Origin: Sinorhizobium chiapasense
GTDB taxonomy: Bacteria; Pseudomonadota; Alphaproteobacteria; Rhizobiales; Rhizobiaceae
DNA length: 64,000 bases
NCBI RefSeq assembly: GCF_036488675.1
Contig: NZ_CP133148.1
Location: forward strand, 3,552,001-3,616,000
Reading direction: 5' to 3'
Positions 1-8,745 of the stretch are shown here, one piece after another. Positions within the stretch are counted from its first letter, which is position 1, and each line of letters starts with the position of its first letter. Under the pieces are notes generated by a model, which saw nothing but the letters and a program-made list of their open reading frames with translations, made no database searches and was not told the origin of the DNA. Both the position numbers and the translations under genes were made by a program.

Positions 1-361
1 CGGCCCAGTTCGACACATAGCCGGAGGTGAACAGAAGCGCGGATTCCTTGCCGTGCAGATCGGCGAGCTCGCGTTCAAGCAGCACGTGGTAGTGATTGGT
101 GCCGGAGATGTTGCGCGTGCCGCCGGCGCCGGCGCCGCATTCGTCAATGGCGCGCTTCATCGCTTCGGTGACGATCGGAGACTGACCCATGCCGAGATAG
201 TCGTTCGAGCACCATACGGTCACTTCGTGGGTACCTTCGGCCGTGTGGCGCGTCGCCCTCGGAAAATCACCGCGATGGCGGGCGAGATCCGCGAAAACCC
301 GATAGCGGCCTTCCTGATGCAGCCCGTCCAGCTCGTTTTTGAAGAAACTCTCGAAATCCAT
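1..361 (-). CDS. hemA: 5-aminolevulinate synthase, N-terminal part
   Basis: Catalyses the PLP-dependent condensation of glycine with succinyl-CoA to 5-aminolevulinate, the first step of heme synthesis in alphaproteobacteria (C4 route). Reading the minus strand gives [20 protein letters not shown] at the start, then the family motif [14 protein letters not shown] and the glycine-rich stretch [18 protein letters not shown]. Three ATG codons occur in a row (367, 364, 361). The last is preferred because GGAG at 368-371 lies 6 bases before it. The gene runs off the left edge, so the catalytic lysine is not visible. A FixK/FNR-like box lies about 140 bp upstream. Confidence 0.93.
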   Translation of the reverse strand, partial: MDFESFFKNELDGLHQEGRYRVFADLARHRGDFPRATRHTAEGTHEVTVWCSNDYLGMGQSPIVTEAMKRAIDECGAGAGGTRNISGTNHYHVLLERELADLHGKESALLFTSGYVSNWA

Positions 362-500
362 CATCATCTCCAGTGCCCTGACGCCTTTCTTCATTCAAAG
401 CGATCAGGGGTCAACCCCGGAAAGGCCCCCGCTCCTGCGGCAAAAGGCCCCTACTTTTGAACTATTCCAAAACAGCTAGTGCAACTCAATCCCCTCAACT

Positions 501-514
501 TTGATCGAAGTCAA
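501..514 (-). promoter_or_regulatory. FixK/FNR-type box upstream of hemA
   Basis: TTGATCGAAGTCAA fits the rhizobial FixK/FNR consensus TTGAY-N4-RTCAA. Its centre is about 147 bp upstream of the hemA start. If it acted at -41.5, the start site would fall near position 466, with TAGCTG (minus strand, 478-473) roughly at -10. Oxygen-limited induction of hemA through FNR-type sites is known in rhizobia; its use here is inferred. Confidence 0.6.
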
Positions 515-522
515 GCTATTGC

Positions 523-549
523 AAAAAAGGACGGCCAAAGCCGCCCTCT
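523..549 (-). terminator. Rho-independent terminator of the molybdenum hydroxylase operon
   Basis: On the minus strand GGGCGGC, loop TTTG, GCCGTCC is followed by six T. The 7-bp stem contains one G-T pair. It lies about 20 bp past the stop of the medium subunit gene and insulates hemA from that operon. Confidence 0.75.
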
Positions 550-567
550 TTCAATACTTAAGTCCCA

Positions 568-1365
568 TCAAGCCGTGGCCACGGCGCGCTTGGTCATAAC
601 CTTGATAAGGTTGGCGCGATAGGCAGCGCTCGCATGAAGGTCTGTCAGCAAATCCGATGCATCCACGGAGACATTGCCGACCGCATCCGGCGACCAGTTG
701 CCGGCAAGTGCCGCCTCCATGCCCTGATGGCGGAAGACACCATTCGAACCCGCTCCGGTCACGGCAACGCGCACGTCGCCATTGTCGCGGCGCACGACGA
801 AGACGCCGGCCATCGCGTAGCGCGAGGCCGGGTTCGGGAACTTCTGGTAGGCCGCCTTCGTCGGCGCATCGAAGGTGATGGCGGTAATGATCTCGCCATC
901 CTCCAACGCCGTTTCGAACAGTCCGGTGAAGAAGTCCGCCGCCGCGATCTCGCGGCTGTTGGTGACGATCACCGCGTCGAGTGCCAGCATCGCCGCCGGA
1001 TAGTCCGCCGCCGGATCATTGTTGGCGATGGAGCCACCGATTGTTCCCATGTTGCGGACGTGCGGGTCGCCGATATGGCTGGCCAGTGCGCAAATCGCCG
1101 GACAGACCGCCCCGAGTTCGGCCGACGACGCGACCTCGCGATGGGTTGTCGCCGCGCCGATCCGCACGGACCGGCCATTGACGGTAATCCCTTTCATTTC
1201 CGCGATGTGGCGAATGTCCACGAGATCGCTCGCCGCCGCAAGCCGCTGCTTCATGGTCGCAATGAGCGTCATGCCGCCGGCGAGATATTTGCCTTCGGCC
1301 GCTCCGCTGATCAGCTTCACCGCCTCCTGGACGGAGGACGGTCTATGATAGTTCGTCTCATACAT
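568..1365 (-). CDS. FAD-binding medium subunit of a xanthine dehydrogenase/CO dehydrogenase-family hydroxylase (CoxM-like)
   Basis: Third gene of a small-large-medium operon; it starts 15 bp after the large subunit gene stops. The 265-residue protein has the FAD-binding loops of the CoxM/XdhB family: AGGMTLIATMK near residue 29 and TIGGSIANNDPAAD near residue 107. The length is normal for a stand-alone medium subunit. It would pass electrons from the 2Fe-2S clusters to FAD and an outside acceptor. The substrate cannot be read from this subunit. A hairpin terminator follows. Confidence 0.88.
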   Translation of the reverse strand: MYETNYHRPSSVQEAVKLISGAAEGKYLAGGMTLIATMKQRLAAASDLVDIRHIAEMKGITVNGRSVRIGAATTHREVASSAELGAVCPAICALASHIGDPHVRNMGTIGGSIANNDPAADYPAAMLALDAVIVTNSREIAAADFFTGLFETALEDGEIITAITFDAPTKAAYQKFPNPASRYAMAGVFVVRRDNGDVRVAVTGAGSNGVFRHQGMEAALAGNWSPDAVGNVSVDASDLLTDLHASAAYRANLIKVMTKRAVATA

Positions 1366-1380
1366 CTCTGGTCCTCCGTA

Positions 1381-3729
1381 TCAATTGGCGGCGTGGGCCG
1401 CAGCCCAGACCTTCTCAGGTGTCGCGGGCATGGTAAGCGCGTTGTTACCGATGGCGTCGGTGATCGCATTGATCAGCGCCGGCGGCGAACCGATCGCGCC
1501 GGCTTCCCCGCAACCCTTGACGCCGAGCGGATTGCTCGGACAGGGCGTGTTCGAGGTCGACACCTTGAAGGACGGCAGGTGGTCGGCACGCGGCATGGCG
1601 TAATCCATGTAGCTCGCCGTCAGCAGCTGGCCGTTTCCCGGATCGTAATGGACGCCTTCGAGCAGCGCCTGGCCGATACCCTGCGCCAGCCCGCCATGCA
1701 CCTGACCCTCGACGATCATCGGGTTGATGAGGTTGCCGAAATCGTCCGCCGCGACGAACTGGATGATCTTCGTCTCTCCGGTATCCGGATCGACCTCCAC
1801 CTCGCAGACGTAGCACCCGGCCGGGAAAGTGAAATTCGACGGATCGTAGAAGGCGCCCTCCTTCAGGCCGGGCTCCATTCCGGCCGGCAGGTTATGGGCG
1901 GTGTAGGCGGCAAGCGCCATCTGGAACCAGGGCACCGCCTTGTCGGTACCGGCAACCTTCAGTTCGCCGTTTTCGATGACGATGTCGCTTTCGTCCGCCT
2001 CCATGAGATGCGCGGCGATCTTCTTGGCCTTGGCCTCGACCTTGTCCAGCGCCTTGGCAACCGCCGACATGCCAACGGCGCCCGACCGGGAGCCATAGGT
2101 TCCCATGCCCATCTGCACCTTGTCCGTGTCGCCATGGACGATATTGACGCTGTCGATCGGCACGCCGAAGCGGTCTGCGACGAGCTGGGCAAAGGTCGTC
2201 TCGTGCCCTTGGCCGTGGCTATGCGAACCGGTCATCACTTCGATCGTTCCGACCGCATTGACCCTGACCTCCGCCGATTCCCAGAGGCCGACGCCGGCCC
2301 CGAGCGAGCCGACGGCGGAAGAGGGTGCAAGCCCGCAGGCCTCGATATAGCAGCTCATCCCGATGCCGCGCTTCATGCCGCGCCGCTCCGCTTCCGCCTT
2401 CCGGGCGGCAAAGCCGTTCCAGTCGGCGGCCGCCATCGCGGCGTTCAGCGACGCTTCGTAGTCGCCCGCGTCGTAATTCATGATCACCGGCGTCTGGTGA
2501 GGGAAAGTGCGGATGAAGTTGATGCGCCTGAGTTCGGCGGGTGAAATGCCGAGTTCCCGTGCCGCGGTTTCCATCGTCCGTTCCAGGAGATAGGTGGCCT
2601 CAGGCCGCCCCGCACCGCGATACGCATCGACCGGAGCAGTGTTGGTATAAACCGTACGGACATTGGCATGGATCGCCGGGATATCGTATTGCCCGGAAAG
2701 CAGCGTCGCGTAGAGATAGGTCGGCACGCACGAGGAGAAGAGCGACATATAGGCGCCGAGATTGGCGATGGTGTCGACCTTCAGCGCGGTAATCCTGTTG
2801 GCGCTGTCGAACGCCATCTTCACGGTCGAAACGTGATCGCGGCCGTGGGCGTCCGTCATGAAGGCTTCAGTACGGTCGCACGTCCACTTCACCGGCACGC
2901 CGGTCCTTTTCGAGGCCCAGAGACAGACGATCTCCTCCGGATAAATGTAGATCTTCGAGCCAAAGCCGCCGCCGACATCGGGTGCAATCACCCGCAACTT
3001 GTTTTCCGGCGCGACGTTATAGAACGCGCTCATCACCAGTCGGGCGACATGCGGGTTCTGGCTGGTCGTGTAGCAGGTGTAGTGATCGTCGCCCGGGTCG
3101 TAGACGCCGAGAGCCACGCGCGGCTCCATCGCATTCGGCGATAGACGGTTGTTGAGGATCTTCACCTCCGTTACATGCGCCGCCGCCGCGATCGCCGCGT
3201 CGGTCGCGGCCGCATCGCCCAGCTGCCAGTCGAAGATCAGATTGTTCGGTGCTTCCGGATGCAGCTGGGGCTGACCGTCGGCCAGCGCCTTGACCGGATC
3301 GGTGACCACCGCCAGCGGGTCGTAATCGACGACCACAGCCTCGGCCGCATCGCGCGCTTCGTTTACGCTGTCGGCGACGACCACCGCGACCGCATCTCCG
3401 ACATAACGCACCGTCTGGTCGGCCAGCGGCCGCCAGGCGCCCATCTTCATCGGCGAGCCGTCTTTCGAGTGGATCATCCAGCCGCAAATCAGGTTCCCGA
3501 TGCCATCGGCGGTAAGCCGCTTGCCATCGAGCACGTCGATGACGCCGGGCATCGCTTTCGCGGCCGTGGCATCGATGCTCTTGATCTTCGCGTGTGCATG
3601 GGGACTGCGTACGAAGATCGCGTATTTCATGCCAGGGACGCTCATATCGTCCGTATAGCGGCCCTTGCCGGTCAGGAAACGCTTGTCTTCCTTGCGCGCC
3701 ACCCGCGCGCCAATTCCTTCAACGCCCAT
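1381..3729 (-). CDS. Molybdopterin-binding large subunit, form II CoxL type
   Basis: Catalytic subunit (782 residues) of a molybdenum hydroxylase. The active-site loop is AYRGAGR at residues 369-375. This is the form II signature; proven aerobic CO dehydrogenases (form I) carry AYXCSFR with a catalytic cysteine. Other family features are DVGGGFGSK and a C-terminal GCGEAGAIGSPPALINA, which holds the conserved Glu. It lies between the small and medium subunit genes, the usual form II order S-L-M. Form II enzymes have uncertain substrates, so calling it a CO dehydrogenase would go too far. No coxDEF-type maturation gene is in the window. Confidence 0.9.
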   Translation of the reverse strand: MGVEGIGARVARKEDKRFLTGKGRYTDDMSVPGMKYAIFVRSPHAHAKIKSIDATAAKAMPGVIDVLDGKRLTADGIGNLICGWMIHSKDGSPMKMGAWRPLADQTVRYVGDAVAVVVADSVNEARDAAEAVVVDYDPLAVVTDPVKALADGQPQLHPEAPNNLIFDWQLGDAAATDAAIAAAAHVTEVKILNNRLSPNAMEPRVALGVYDPGDDHYTCYTTSQNPHVARLVMSAFYNVAPENKLRVIAPDVGGGFGSKIYIYPEEIVCLWASKRTGVPVKWTCDRTEAFMTDAHGRDHVSTVKMAFDSANRITALKVDTIANLGAYMSLFSSCVPTYLYATLLSGQYDIPAIHANVRTVYTNTAPVDAYRGAGRPEATYLLERTMETAARELGISPAELRRINFIRTFPHQTPVIMNYDAGDYEASLNAAMAAADWNGFAARKAEAERRGMKRGIGMSCYIEACGLAPSSAVGSLGAGVGLWESAEVRVNAVGTIEVMTGSHSHGQGHETTFAQLVADRFGVPIDSVNIVHGDTDKVQMGMGTYGSRSGAVGMSAVAKALDKVEAKAKKIAAHLMEADESDIVIENGELKVAGTDKAVPWFQMALAAYTAHNLPAGMEPGLKEGAFYDPSNFTFPAGCYVCEVEVDPDTGETKIIQFVAADDFGNLINPMIVEGQVHGGLAQGIGQALLEGVHYDPGNGQLLTASYMDYAMPRADHLPSFKVSTSNTPCPSNPLGVKGCGEAGAIGSPPALINAITDAIGNNALTMPATPEKVWAAAHAAN

Positions 3730-3812
3730 TGCCTATCTCCTCTCGAGACATTCAGCGAAAGTCCTGCGATGAAATCCATAGGGACGATTTTCTCGGTCCC
3801 CGTGAAAGCGCG

Positions 3813-4301
3813 TCATTCGGCCGCTTGGCGCACGCCGCCCATCTCGGCCGCGGCGGCGAGGATCGCCTTGACGATGTTGTGGTAGCCGGTGCAACGACAG
3901 ATATTGCCCTCGAGCTCGGCCCGCACCGTCGCCTCGTCGAGGTTGCTGCCGTGCCGGGCGATCATGTCGACGGCCGTCATCACCATGCCGGGCGTGCAGA
4001 AACCGCATTGCAGCCCGTGATGCGCCTTGAACGCCGCCTGGACCGGGTGAAGTTCGCCGTCCTTGGCCAACCCTTCGATGGTGGTGATCGACGAGCCTGC
4101 CGCCTGCACTGCCAGGATGGAACAGCTCTTGACCGACAGTCCGTCCATGTGGATGACGCAAGCGCCGCACTGCGACGTCTCGCAGCCGACATGCGTGCCG
4201 GTCAGTCCAAGATTTTCGCGGATAAAGTGCACCAGCAGCGTCCGGTCATCGCACGTGCCGCTGACCTGGCGGCCGTTGACCGTCATCGTTATTTTCGCCA
4301 T
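3813..4301 (-). CDS. 2Fe-2S small subunit of the molybdenum hydroxylase (CoxS-like)
   Basis: Electron-transfer subunit of 162 residues. The N-terminal plant-type cluster motif is [15 protein letters not shown] with a further Cys; the C-terminal cluster motif is CGFCTPGM plus CRCTGYHNI. The start at 4301 ([10 protein letters not shown]) is chosen because GGAGGAG lies a few bases before it; a longer in-frame reading to 4358 lacks such a site and has an atypical N-terminus. It is the first gene of the operon, with an 83-bp gap before the large subunit gene. Confidence 0.9.
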   Translation of the reverse strand: MAKITMTVNGRQVSGTCDDRTLLVHFIRENLGLTGTHVGCETSQCGACVIHMDGLSVKSCSILAVQAAGSSITTIEGLAKDGELHPVQAAFKAHHGLQCGFCTPGMVMTAVDMIARHGSNLDEATVRAELEGNICRCTGYHNIVKAILAAAAEMGGVRQAAE

Positions 4302-4726
4302 TTCGCTCCTCCGGGGTCGGTCGTGCCAACTCGAGCGCGGCTTCAATTCGGGTGACATACGTCCACGCGACTGAAGTACGCGCCAACTGATATCAATGCC
4401 CTTTGCCCGCGGGCCCGCTCCTCCCGGACTGACGCGGCGCCTTGTATCATTTGTCTTTTTTTGGAATGCCGCAACCGTTTCGGCCAGCGCGCGACAAAAA
4501 AATTCCGTTGTGGCTGTGACTGCGGGAACAGCGCCTTCATGTTCCGTTCAGGAAACATCGCATTATCTTGCGCCGGGAACATTTCGGCGGCCCCGTGGAC
4601 TTTCCCGGGCGGCCGTTTATTTTCCCGAATGCAAGTTCAAGTGGCGGAGACATTCGTCGACCCGCCTTTCAATCCAGGGACGGACGAAGCGACAGGCTGA
4701 GATCCGTAGAGATCGGAGAGGACAAC
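4302..4726. other. Intergenic region between divergent genes
   Basis: This 425-bp stretch separates the molybdenum hydroxylase operon (leftward) from the lipoprotein gene (rightward) and should hold both promoters. It is AT-richer around 4440-4570. I find no convincing gene. Two GGAAC motifs do not have the spacing expected of a rhizobial RpoE2-type promoter. Confidence 0.5.
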
Positions 4727-4978
4727 ATGAAAAAAGCCATCGCATTGGTGCTGGTCGCCTTGTCGGTCGCAAGCTGCACACAGACGGAAAAGGGCGCCGG
4801 CATCGGTGCTGCTTCGGGCGCGATCATCGGCGGCGCCATCTCGAACGACGTGCGCGGCGCGGCTGTCGGCGCAGCCATCGGTGGCGTCGGGGGCGCGCTT
4901 ATCGGCCATGCCACCGAGCAGCCGGGCCAGTGCTACTACCGCGACCGCTACGGACGCCGCTACATCGACCGTTGCTGA
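4727..4978 (+). CDS. Small glycine-zipper lipoprotein
   Basis: An 83-residue protein with a lipoprotein signal peptide: positive MKK, a hydrophobic core, and a VASC lipobox placing the lipidated Cys near residue 17. The mature part is a run of small residues (GAGIGAASGAIIGGAISNDV, then VGAAIGG and GGALIG) typical of glycine-zipper envelope lipoproteins (17 kDa antigen/YMGG type). It ends in a Tyr/Arg-rich tail. Start 4727 is preceded by GGAGAGG. The gene is monocistronic, ending in a strong terminator. The molecular role is unknown. Confidence 0.8.
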   Translation: MKKAIALVLVALSVASCTQTEKGAGIGAASGAIIGGAISNDVRGAAVGAAIGGVGGALIGHATEQPGQCYYRDRYGRRYIDRC

Positions 4979-5005
4979 TTGCCGCGGCAATCGTCAATTA
5001 GACAG

Positions 5006-5034
5006 GCCCCGGAGCGATCCGGGGCTTTTTTTTT
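5006..5034 (+). terminator. Rho-independent terminator after the lipoprotein gene
   Basis: GCCCCGG, loop AGCGAT, CCGGGGC forms a perfect 7-bp stem followed by nine T (5026-5034). Confidence 0.92.
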
Positions 5035-5091
5035 GCGCCACTTGTTTCGCGGATGCAGCGACATTGCGACCACTTGAAATCGGGTTCGACT

Positions 5092-5186
5092 CCTCCACTT
5101 TTTGAGGTGGTATCAATTCCACGAACGTGGAGGGCCAGGAGCAACCTTGCTGGCCACAGATATTCAACAGAGCAGGTCGCTCTGCT
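5092..5186 (+). other. Hairpin-rich leader upstream of fdh
   Basis: Several local inverted repeats lie in a row: CCTC/GAGG (5092-5107), TCCAC-GAAC-GTGGA (5118-5131), GGCCAG/CTGGCC (5133-5155), and CAGAGC-AGGTC-GCTCTG (5168-5184). The region is non-coding and sits 70-165 bp before the fdh start. It could be a structured 5' leader or a small RNA. No known riboswitch consensus was recognised. Confidence 0.35.
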
Positions 5187-5259
5187 AATCGTCCGCATTG
5201 ACCGGCAGTCTTGAAAAAACCGTGGCCTTCCTCCTCGTCTTCAGTGAAGGGAGATGGAA

Positions 5260-6459
5260 ATGGCAAAGGTCGTTTGCGTCCTATATGACGATCCGGTCGA
5301 CGGCTATCCGATGGCTTACGCGCGGGATGGCTTGCCGAAACTGGAACACTATCCCGGTGGCCAGACGCTTCCCACCCCGAAGGCCATCGATTTTCAGCCG
5401 GGCGTCCTCTTGGGCAGCGTGTCCGGCGAGCTGGGCCTAAGGAAATTTCTCGAAAGCCAGGGGCACAGCCTGGTGGTGACCTCGGACAAGGACGGTGCCG
5501 ACAGCGTGTTCGAACGGGAACTCGTCGACGCCGAGGTTGTGATCTCGCAACCATTCTGGCCGGCCTATCTGACCGCCGAGCGGTTTGCCAAGGCGGCCAA
5601 ACTGAAACTCGCGATCACCGCCGGCATCGGCTCGGACCATGTCGATCTGCAGGCCGCGATGGACCGCGGCGTAACCGTCGCCGAAGTGACCTATTGCAAT
5701 TCGATCAGCGTGTCCGAGCACGTCGTCATGATGATCCTCGGCCTCGCGCGGAACTACATCCCCTCCTACCAGTGGGTCGTGAAAGGTGGCTGGAACATCG
5801 CCGACTGCGTCGCGCGCTCCTACGATATCGAGGGCATGGAGATCGGCACGGTGGGCGCGGGGCGGATCGGAACTGCGGTCTTGCGGCGGCTGAAGCCTTT
5901 CGATGTCAAGCTGCACTACACCGACCGCCACCGGCTCCCCGACGCGGTCGAGAAGGAGCTCGGCGTTACCTTCCACAAGACGGCGGCGGAGATGGTGCCC
6001 ATCTGCGATGTCGTCACCATCAACGCGCCGCTCCACCCGGAGACGGAAAACCTCTTCGACGAGGCCATGATCGCCAAGATGAAACGCGGCGCCTATCTGG
6101 TGAACACCGCGCGCGGCAAGATCTGCAATCGCGATGCCGTGGCACGGGCGCTCGAAAGCGGCCAACTCGCCGGCTATGCCGGCGACGTGTGGTTCCCGCA
6201 ACCGGCACCCAAGGACCATCCATGGCGGTCAATGCCCCATCACGGCATGACGCCGCATATTTCGGGCTCGTCGCTGTCCGCTCAGGCGCGCTACGCGGCC
6301 GGCACGCGCGAGATCCTCGAATGCTGGTTCGAAGGCAAGCCGATCCGCGAGGAATATCTGATCGTCGCGGGCGGCAAGCTTGCCGGCGCCGGTGCGCATT
6401 CCTACAGCGCCGGAGATGCGACGCGCGGGTCCGAGGAGGCGGCACGCTTCAAGACCTGA
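5260..6459 (+). CDS. fdh: NAD-dependent formate dehydrogenase (metal-free, D-2-hydroxyacid dehydrogenase family)
   Basis: Oxidises formate to CO2 with reduction of NAD+ in the cytoplasm, without metal or cofactor other than NAD. The 399-residue sequence closely follows the well-studied Pseudomonas enzyme: the N-terminal PGGQTLPTPKAIDF, the formate-site segment SQPFWPAYLT, the NAD-binding VGAGRIGTAVLRRL, the GDVWFPQPAPKDHPW loop, and TPHISGSS with the catalytic His. Start 5260 (MAKVVCVLYDD) matches the family; the ATG two codons earlier overlaps the GAAGGGAG ribosome site. It stands alone in the plus direction behind a structured leader. A second, molybdenum-type formate dehydrogenase is encoded at 24491-30695. 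Confidence 0.95.
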   Translation: MAKVVCVLYDDPVDGYPMAYARDGLPKLEHYPGGQTLPTPKAIDFQPGVLLGSVSGELGLRKFLESQGHSLVVTSDKDGADSVFERELVDAEVVISQPFWPAYLTAERFAKAAKLKLAITAGIGSDHVDLQAAMDRGVTVAEVTYCNSISVSEHVVMMILGLARNYIPSYQWVVKGGWNIADCVARSYDIEGMEIGTVGAGRIGTAVLRRLKPFDVKLHYTDRHRLPDAVEKELGVTFHKTAAEMVPICDVVTINAPLHPETENLFDEAMIAKMKRGAYLVNTARGKICNRDAVARALESGQLAGYAGDVWFPQPAPKDHPWRSMPHHGMTPHISGSSLSAQARYAAGTREILECWFEGKPIREEYLIVAGGKLAGAGAHSYSAGDATRGSEEAARFKT

Positions 6460-6720
6460 ATGCGGCCGGCGGCACAGCCACAAGCTGGGTGCGGCAAAGG
6501 GACTTTTTGACCGCGGCGGATGAGGAACCACCGAACGGTGGAGCTGGACTTTTGTGCCTGAAGGACAACATAACGTGTCCTTTTTGCCGAAAATCGCCGT
6601 CGAATCTCCGCTCCAGGGTAGAACACGCAGGCCGTCACCGTTAACACATGGAAAATCATATCCTGCTATGATGGCCTGTGCCGCATATGCAGGCAGTTGT
6701 TAAGAGTCGCCTGAAACGGG

Positions 6721-8646
6721 ATGCGGAGAGCGATGTCTCCAGCACGGTCGAGTATTGCGCACTGGAAGGCAGCAACCGCGCTCGCAGTTGTGGCTTCGGC
6801 GCTGTTCGGCCCTTTTGCCGTCGATCAGGCCCACGCGTTCAGGCTCTTCGGCATGCGCTTCTTCGAAAGCGACGAGGAAGAAGTCCAGGTCATCAACCCG
6901 GTCAACTATGCCCTGACATTCGAGCCGGGTACCGACGACAAGGAACTGCGGGAAGCCATCGAGAACAGTTCGATGCTCTTCCAGGACCGGGAAAATCCTG
7001 TCTCGGGCGATCTCGGCCTCGCGATCAAGGCGCGTGACGACCGGGAGCGCATTCTCGCGGCCCTTTATGAGAAGGCCCGCTACGGCGGAACCGTAACCAT
7101 TCTGATCAACGGACAGAATGTCGACAGCCTGCCGCCCGATCCGTCATTCCCCAAGGGCAAGCCTGTGCCGGTCTCGGTCACGGTCATGCCCGGGCCGGCG
7201 TTTACATTGGACTCGGTCAGATTCGAAGGCGATGCCGCCGGGCTCGATCCGGCCGCTTACGATCTGAAGCTCGGCGCCCGCGCCGACTCGACGCTGATAA
7301 TCAAAGCGGGCGAGCAGATCGTGAACGATCTGAAAGAACAGAGCCGACCCCTGGCAAAGCTGACGGAGCGCAGCGTCGTCGCCGACCACGCCACTTCTAC
7401 GGTCGACGTGACGATCAGCGCTGCCGGCGGACCGGTCGCGCCGGTTGGACAGCTCACGGTTACGGGCACGAAAACCGTCGACCCGGATTTCGTCAGGGAT
7501 TATTCCCGCCTCAACCACGGCCGCCCCTATTCGCCGGAGAACATCCGCAAGGCCGCCGAGCGCCTGCGCCAGCTGAACGTTTTTTCGAGCGTCACGATCA
7601 AGGAAGCCGATGCGCTAACGCCCGACGGCAACATCCCGATGAACATCGAGGTTTCCGAAGGCAAACACCGCTATTTCGGTTTCGGCGGCCAGGTTTCGAC
7701 CACCGACGGCCTCGGCGTGCAGGGTTACTGGGGCCATCGCAATCTCTTCGGTCGCGCAGAATCTTTGCGAATAGAAGGCTCGGTCAACCGCATCGGCGAG
7801 ACCACGGACGTCGGAGGCCTCGACTATTCCGCCGGTATCCTGTTCGCGAAACCTGGCGCATTCGGGCCGGCATCGACCTTTACGGCAAGCCTCACGGCCA
7901 GCCTCGTCGACCCGGACGCCTACCGCGCAAAGATGATAACCGGGGCGGCCGGTGCGATCTTCGAACTTTCGCCACAGGATACCTTCTCCGGGGGTGCGGA
8001 ATTGAGCTGGGCGGACGTCGACGACGCTTTCGGCGAGAACTCCTATCTTACCGCCAGCATTCCGCTCGAATATGTCCGCGACACGCGCGACGACAAGCTG
8101 AACGCAACCGAAGGCTACCGGGCGCTGATCAACGCCAAACCGAGCTACGAGATCGAGGGGCAGACCTTCTTCAGTTCATTCGAGGCCTCGGCCTCCGGCT
8201 ACTATGCGCTGGGCGAAGAAAAGCGCTTCGTGCTGGCCGGCAAGCTCGGCGCCGGCGTGCTGGTCGGCGGCGACGAGCTTGTCGACATACCGGCCCCTCG
8301 GCGCTTCTATCTCGGTGGAGGCGGGTCGGTGCGCGGCTATTCCTATCAGGAGATCAGCCCGCGCGACGAAAACAACGATGAAACCGGCGGCCGCTCCTAT
8401 GTCAGCGCCTCGCTGGAAGCGCGCATCGCGATTACTGACACGATCGGAATCGTCCCCTTCCTCGACGCCGGCACGGTTTCGGAAAACACGACCCCCGATT
8501 TCTCCGATATCCGCGCCGGCGCCGGCATCGGCCTGCGCTATGCCACCCCTTTCGGACCGATCCGGTTGGATTTTGCGGTCCCGCTCAACAAATATCCCGA
8601 CGGGACCGACTACGGCATCTACGCCGGCATCGGCCAGTCCTTCTGA
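6721..8646 (+). CDS. tamA: TamA-like Omp85-family outer membrane assembly protein
   Basis: Outer-membrane half of the TAM translocation and assembly module. The protein (641 residues) has an N-terminal signal peptide ending near DQAHA, POTRA-type repeats (clear in PVGQLTVTGTKTVDPDFVRD and ENIRKAAERLRQLNVFSSV), and a C-terminal beta-barrel with the Omp85 motifs RRFYLGGGGSVRGYSY and LRYATPFGPIRLDFAVPL, ending in a terminal Phe. tamB follows after 99 bp, the usual tamAB pairing. An alternative ATG at 6733 has GGAGAG just before it and gives a more ordinary signal peptide. Confidence 0.9.
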   Translation: MRRAMSPARSSIAHWKAATALAVVASALFGPFAVDQAHAFRLFGMRFFESDEEEVQVINPVNYALTFEPGTDDKELREAIENSSMLFQDRENPVSGDLGLAIKARDDRERILAALYEKARYGGTVTILINGQNVDSLPPDPSFPKGKPVPVSVTVMPGPAFTLDSVRFEGDAAGLDPAAYDLKLGARADSTLIIKAGEQIVNDLKEQSRPLAKLTERSVVADHATSTVDVTISAAGGPVAPVGQLTVTGTKTVDPDFVRDYSRLNHGRPYSPENIRKAAERLRQLNVFSSVTIKEADALTPDGNIPMNIEVSEGKHRYFGFGGQVSTTDGLGVQGYWGHRNLFGRAESLRIEGSVNRIGETTDVGGLDYSAGILFAKPGAFGPASTFTASLTASLVDPDAYRAKMITGAAGAIFELSPQDTFSGGAELSWADVDDAFGENSYLTASIPLEYVRDTRDDKLNATEGYRALINAKPSYEIEGQTFFSSFEASASGYYALGEEKRFVLAGKLGAGVLVGGDELVDIPAPRRFYLGGGGSVRGYSYQEISPRDENNDETGGRSYVSASLEARIAITDTIGIVPFLDAGTVSENTTPDFSDIRAGAGIGLRYATPFGPIRLDFAVPLNKYPDGTDYGIYAGIGQSF

Positions 8647-8745
8647 ATTGCGCCTGATTTCGTTGATAGTTCAGGCAGATATATTCCGCAGGCGCCAAGG
8701 TCCATAAGGATTCCGAAACGGCGTAAGTTGGTCTATGGGTAGGAT

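Noticed and set aside
634..2544. A 636-residue plus-strand frame across the molybdenum hydroxylase genes
   Set aside because: It spans two clear minus-strand genes and their gap, and its composition (Arg/His/Asp-rich) is that of reverse-complemented high-GC coding DNA.
4521..4600. RpoE2-type stress promoter upstream of the lipoprotein gene
   Set aside because: GGAAC motifs are present, but the spacing to TT is 17 or 20 bases and not the expected 18-19, so a call is not justified.
5060..5110. GGTTCGACTCC resembling a tRNA T-arm (selenocysteine tRNA-like)
   Set aside because: The flanking bases do not form a T-stem and no acceptor, D or anticodon arm is present. Both formate dehydrogenases also do not use Sec.
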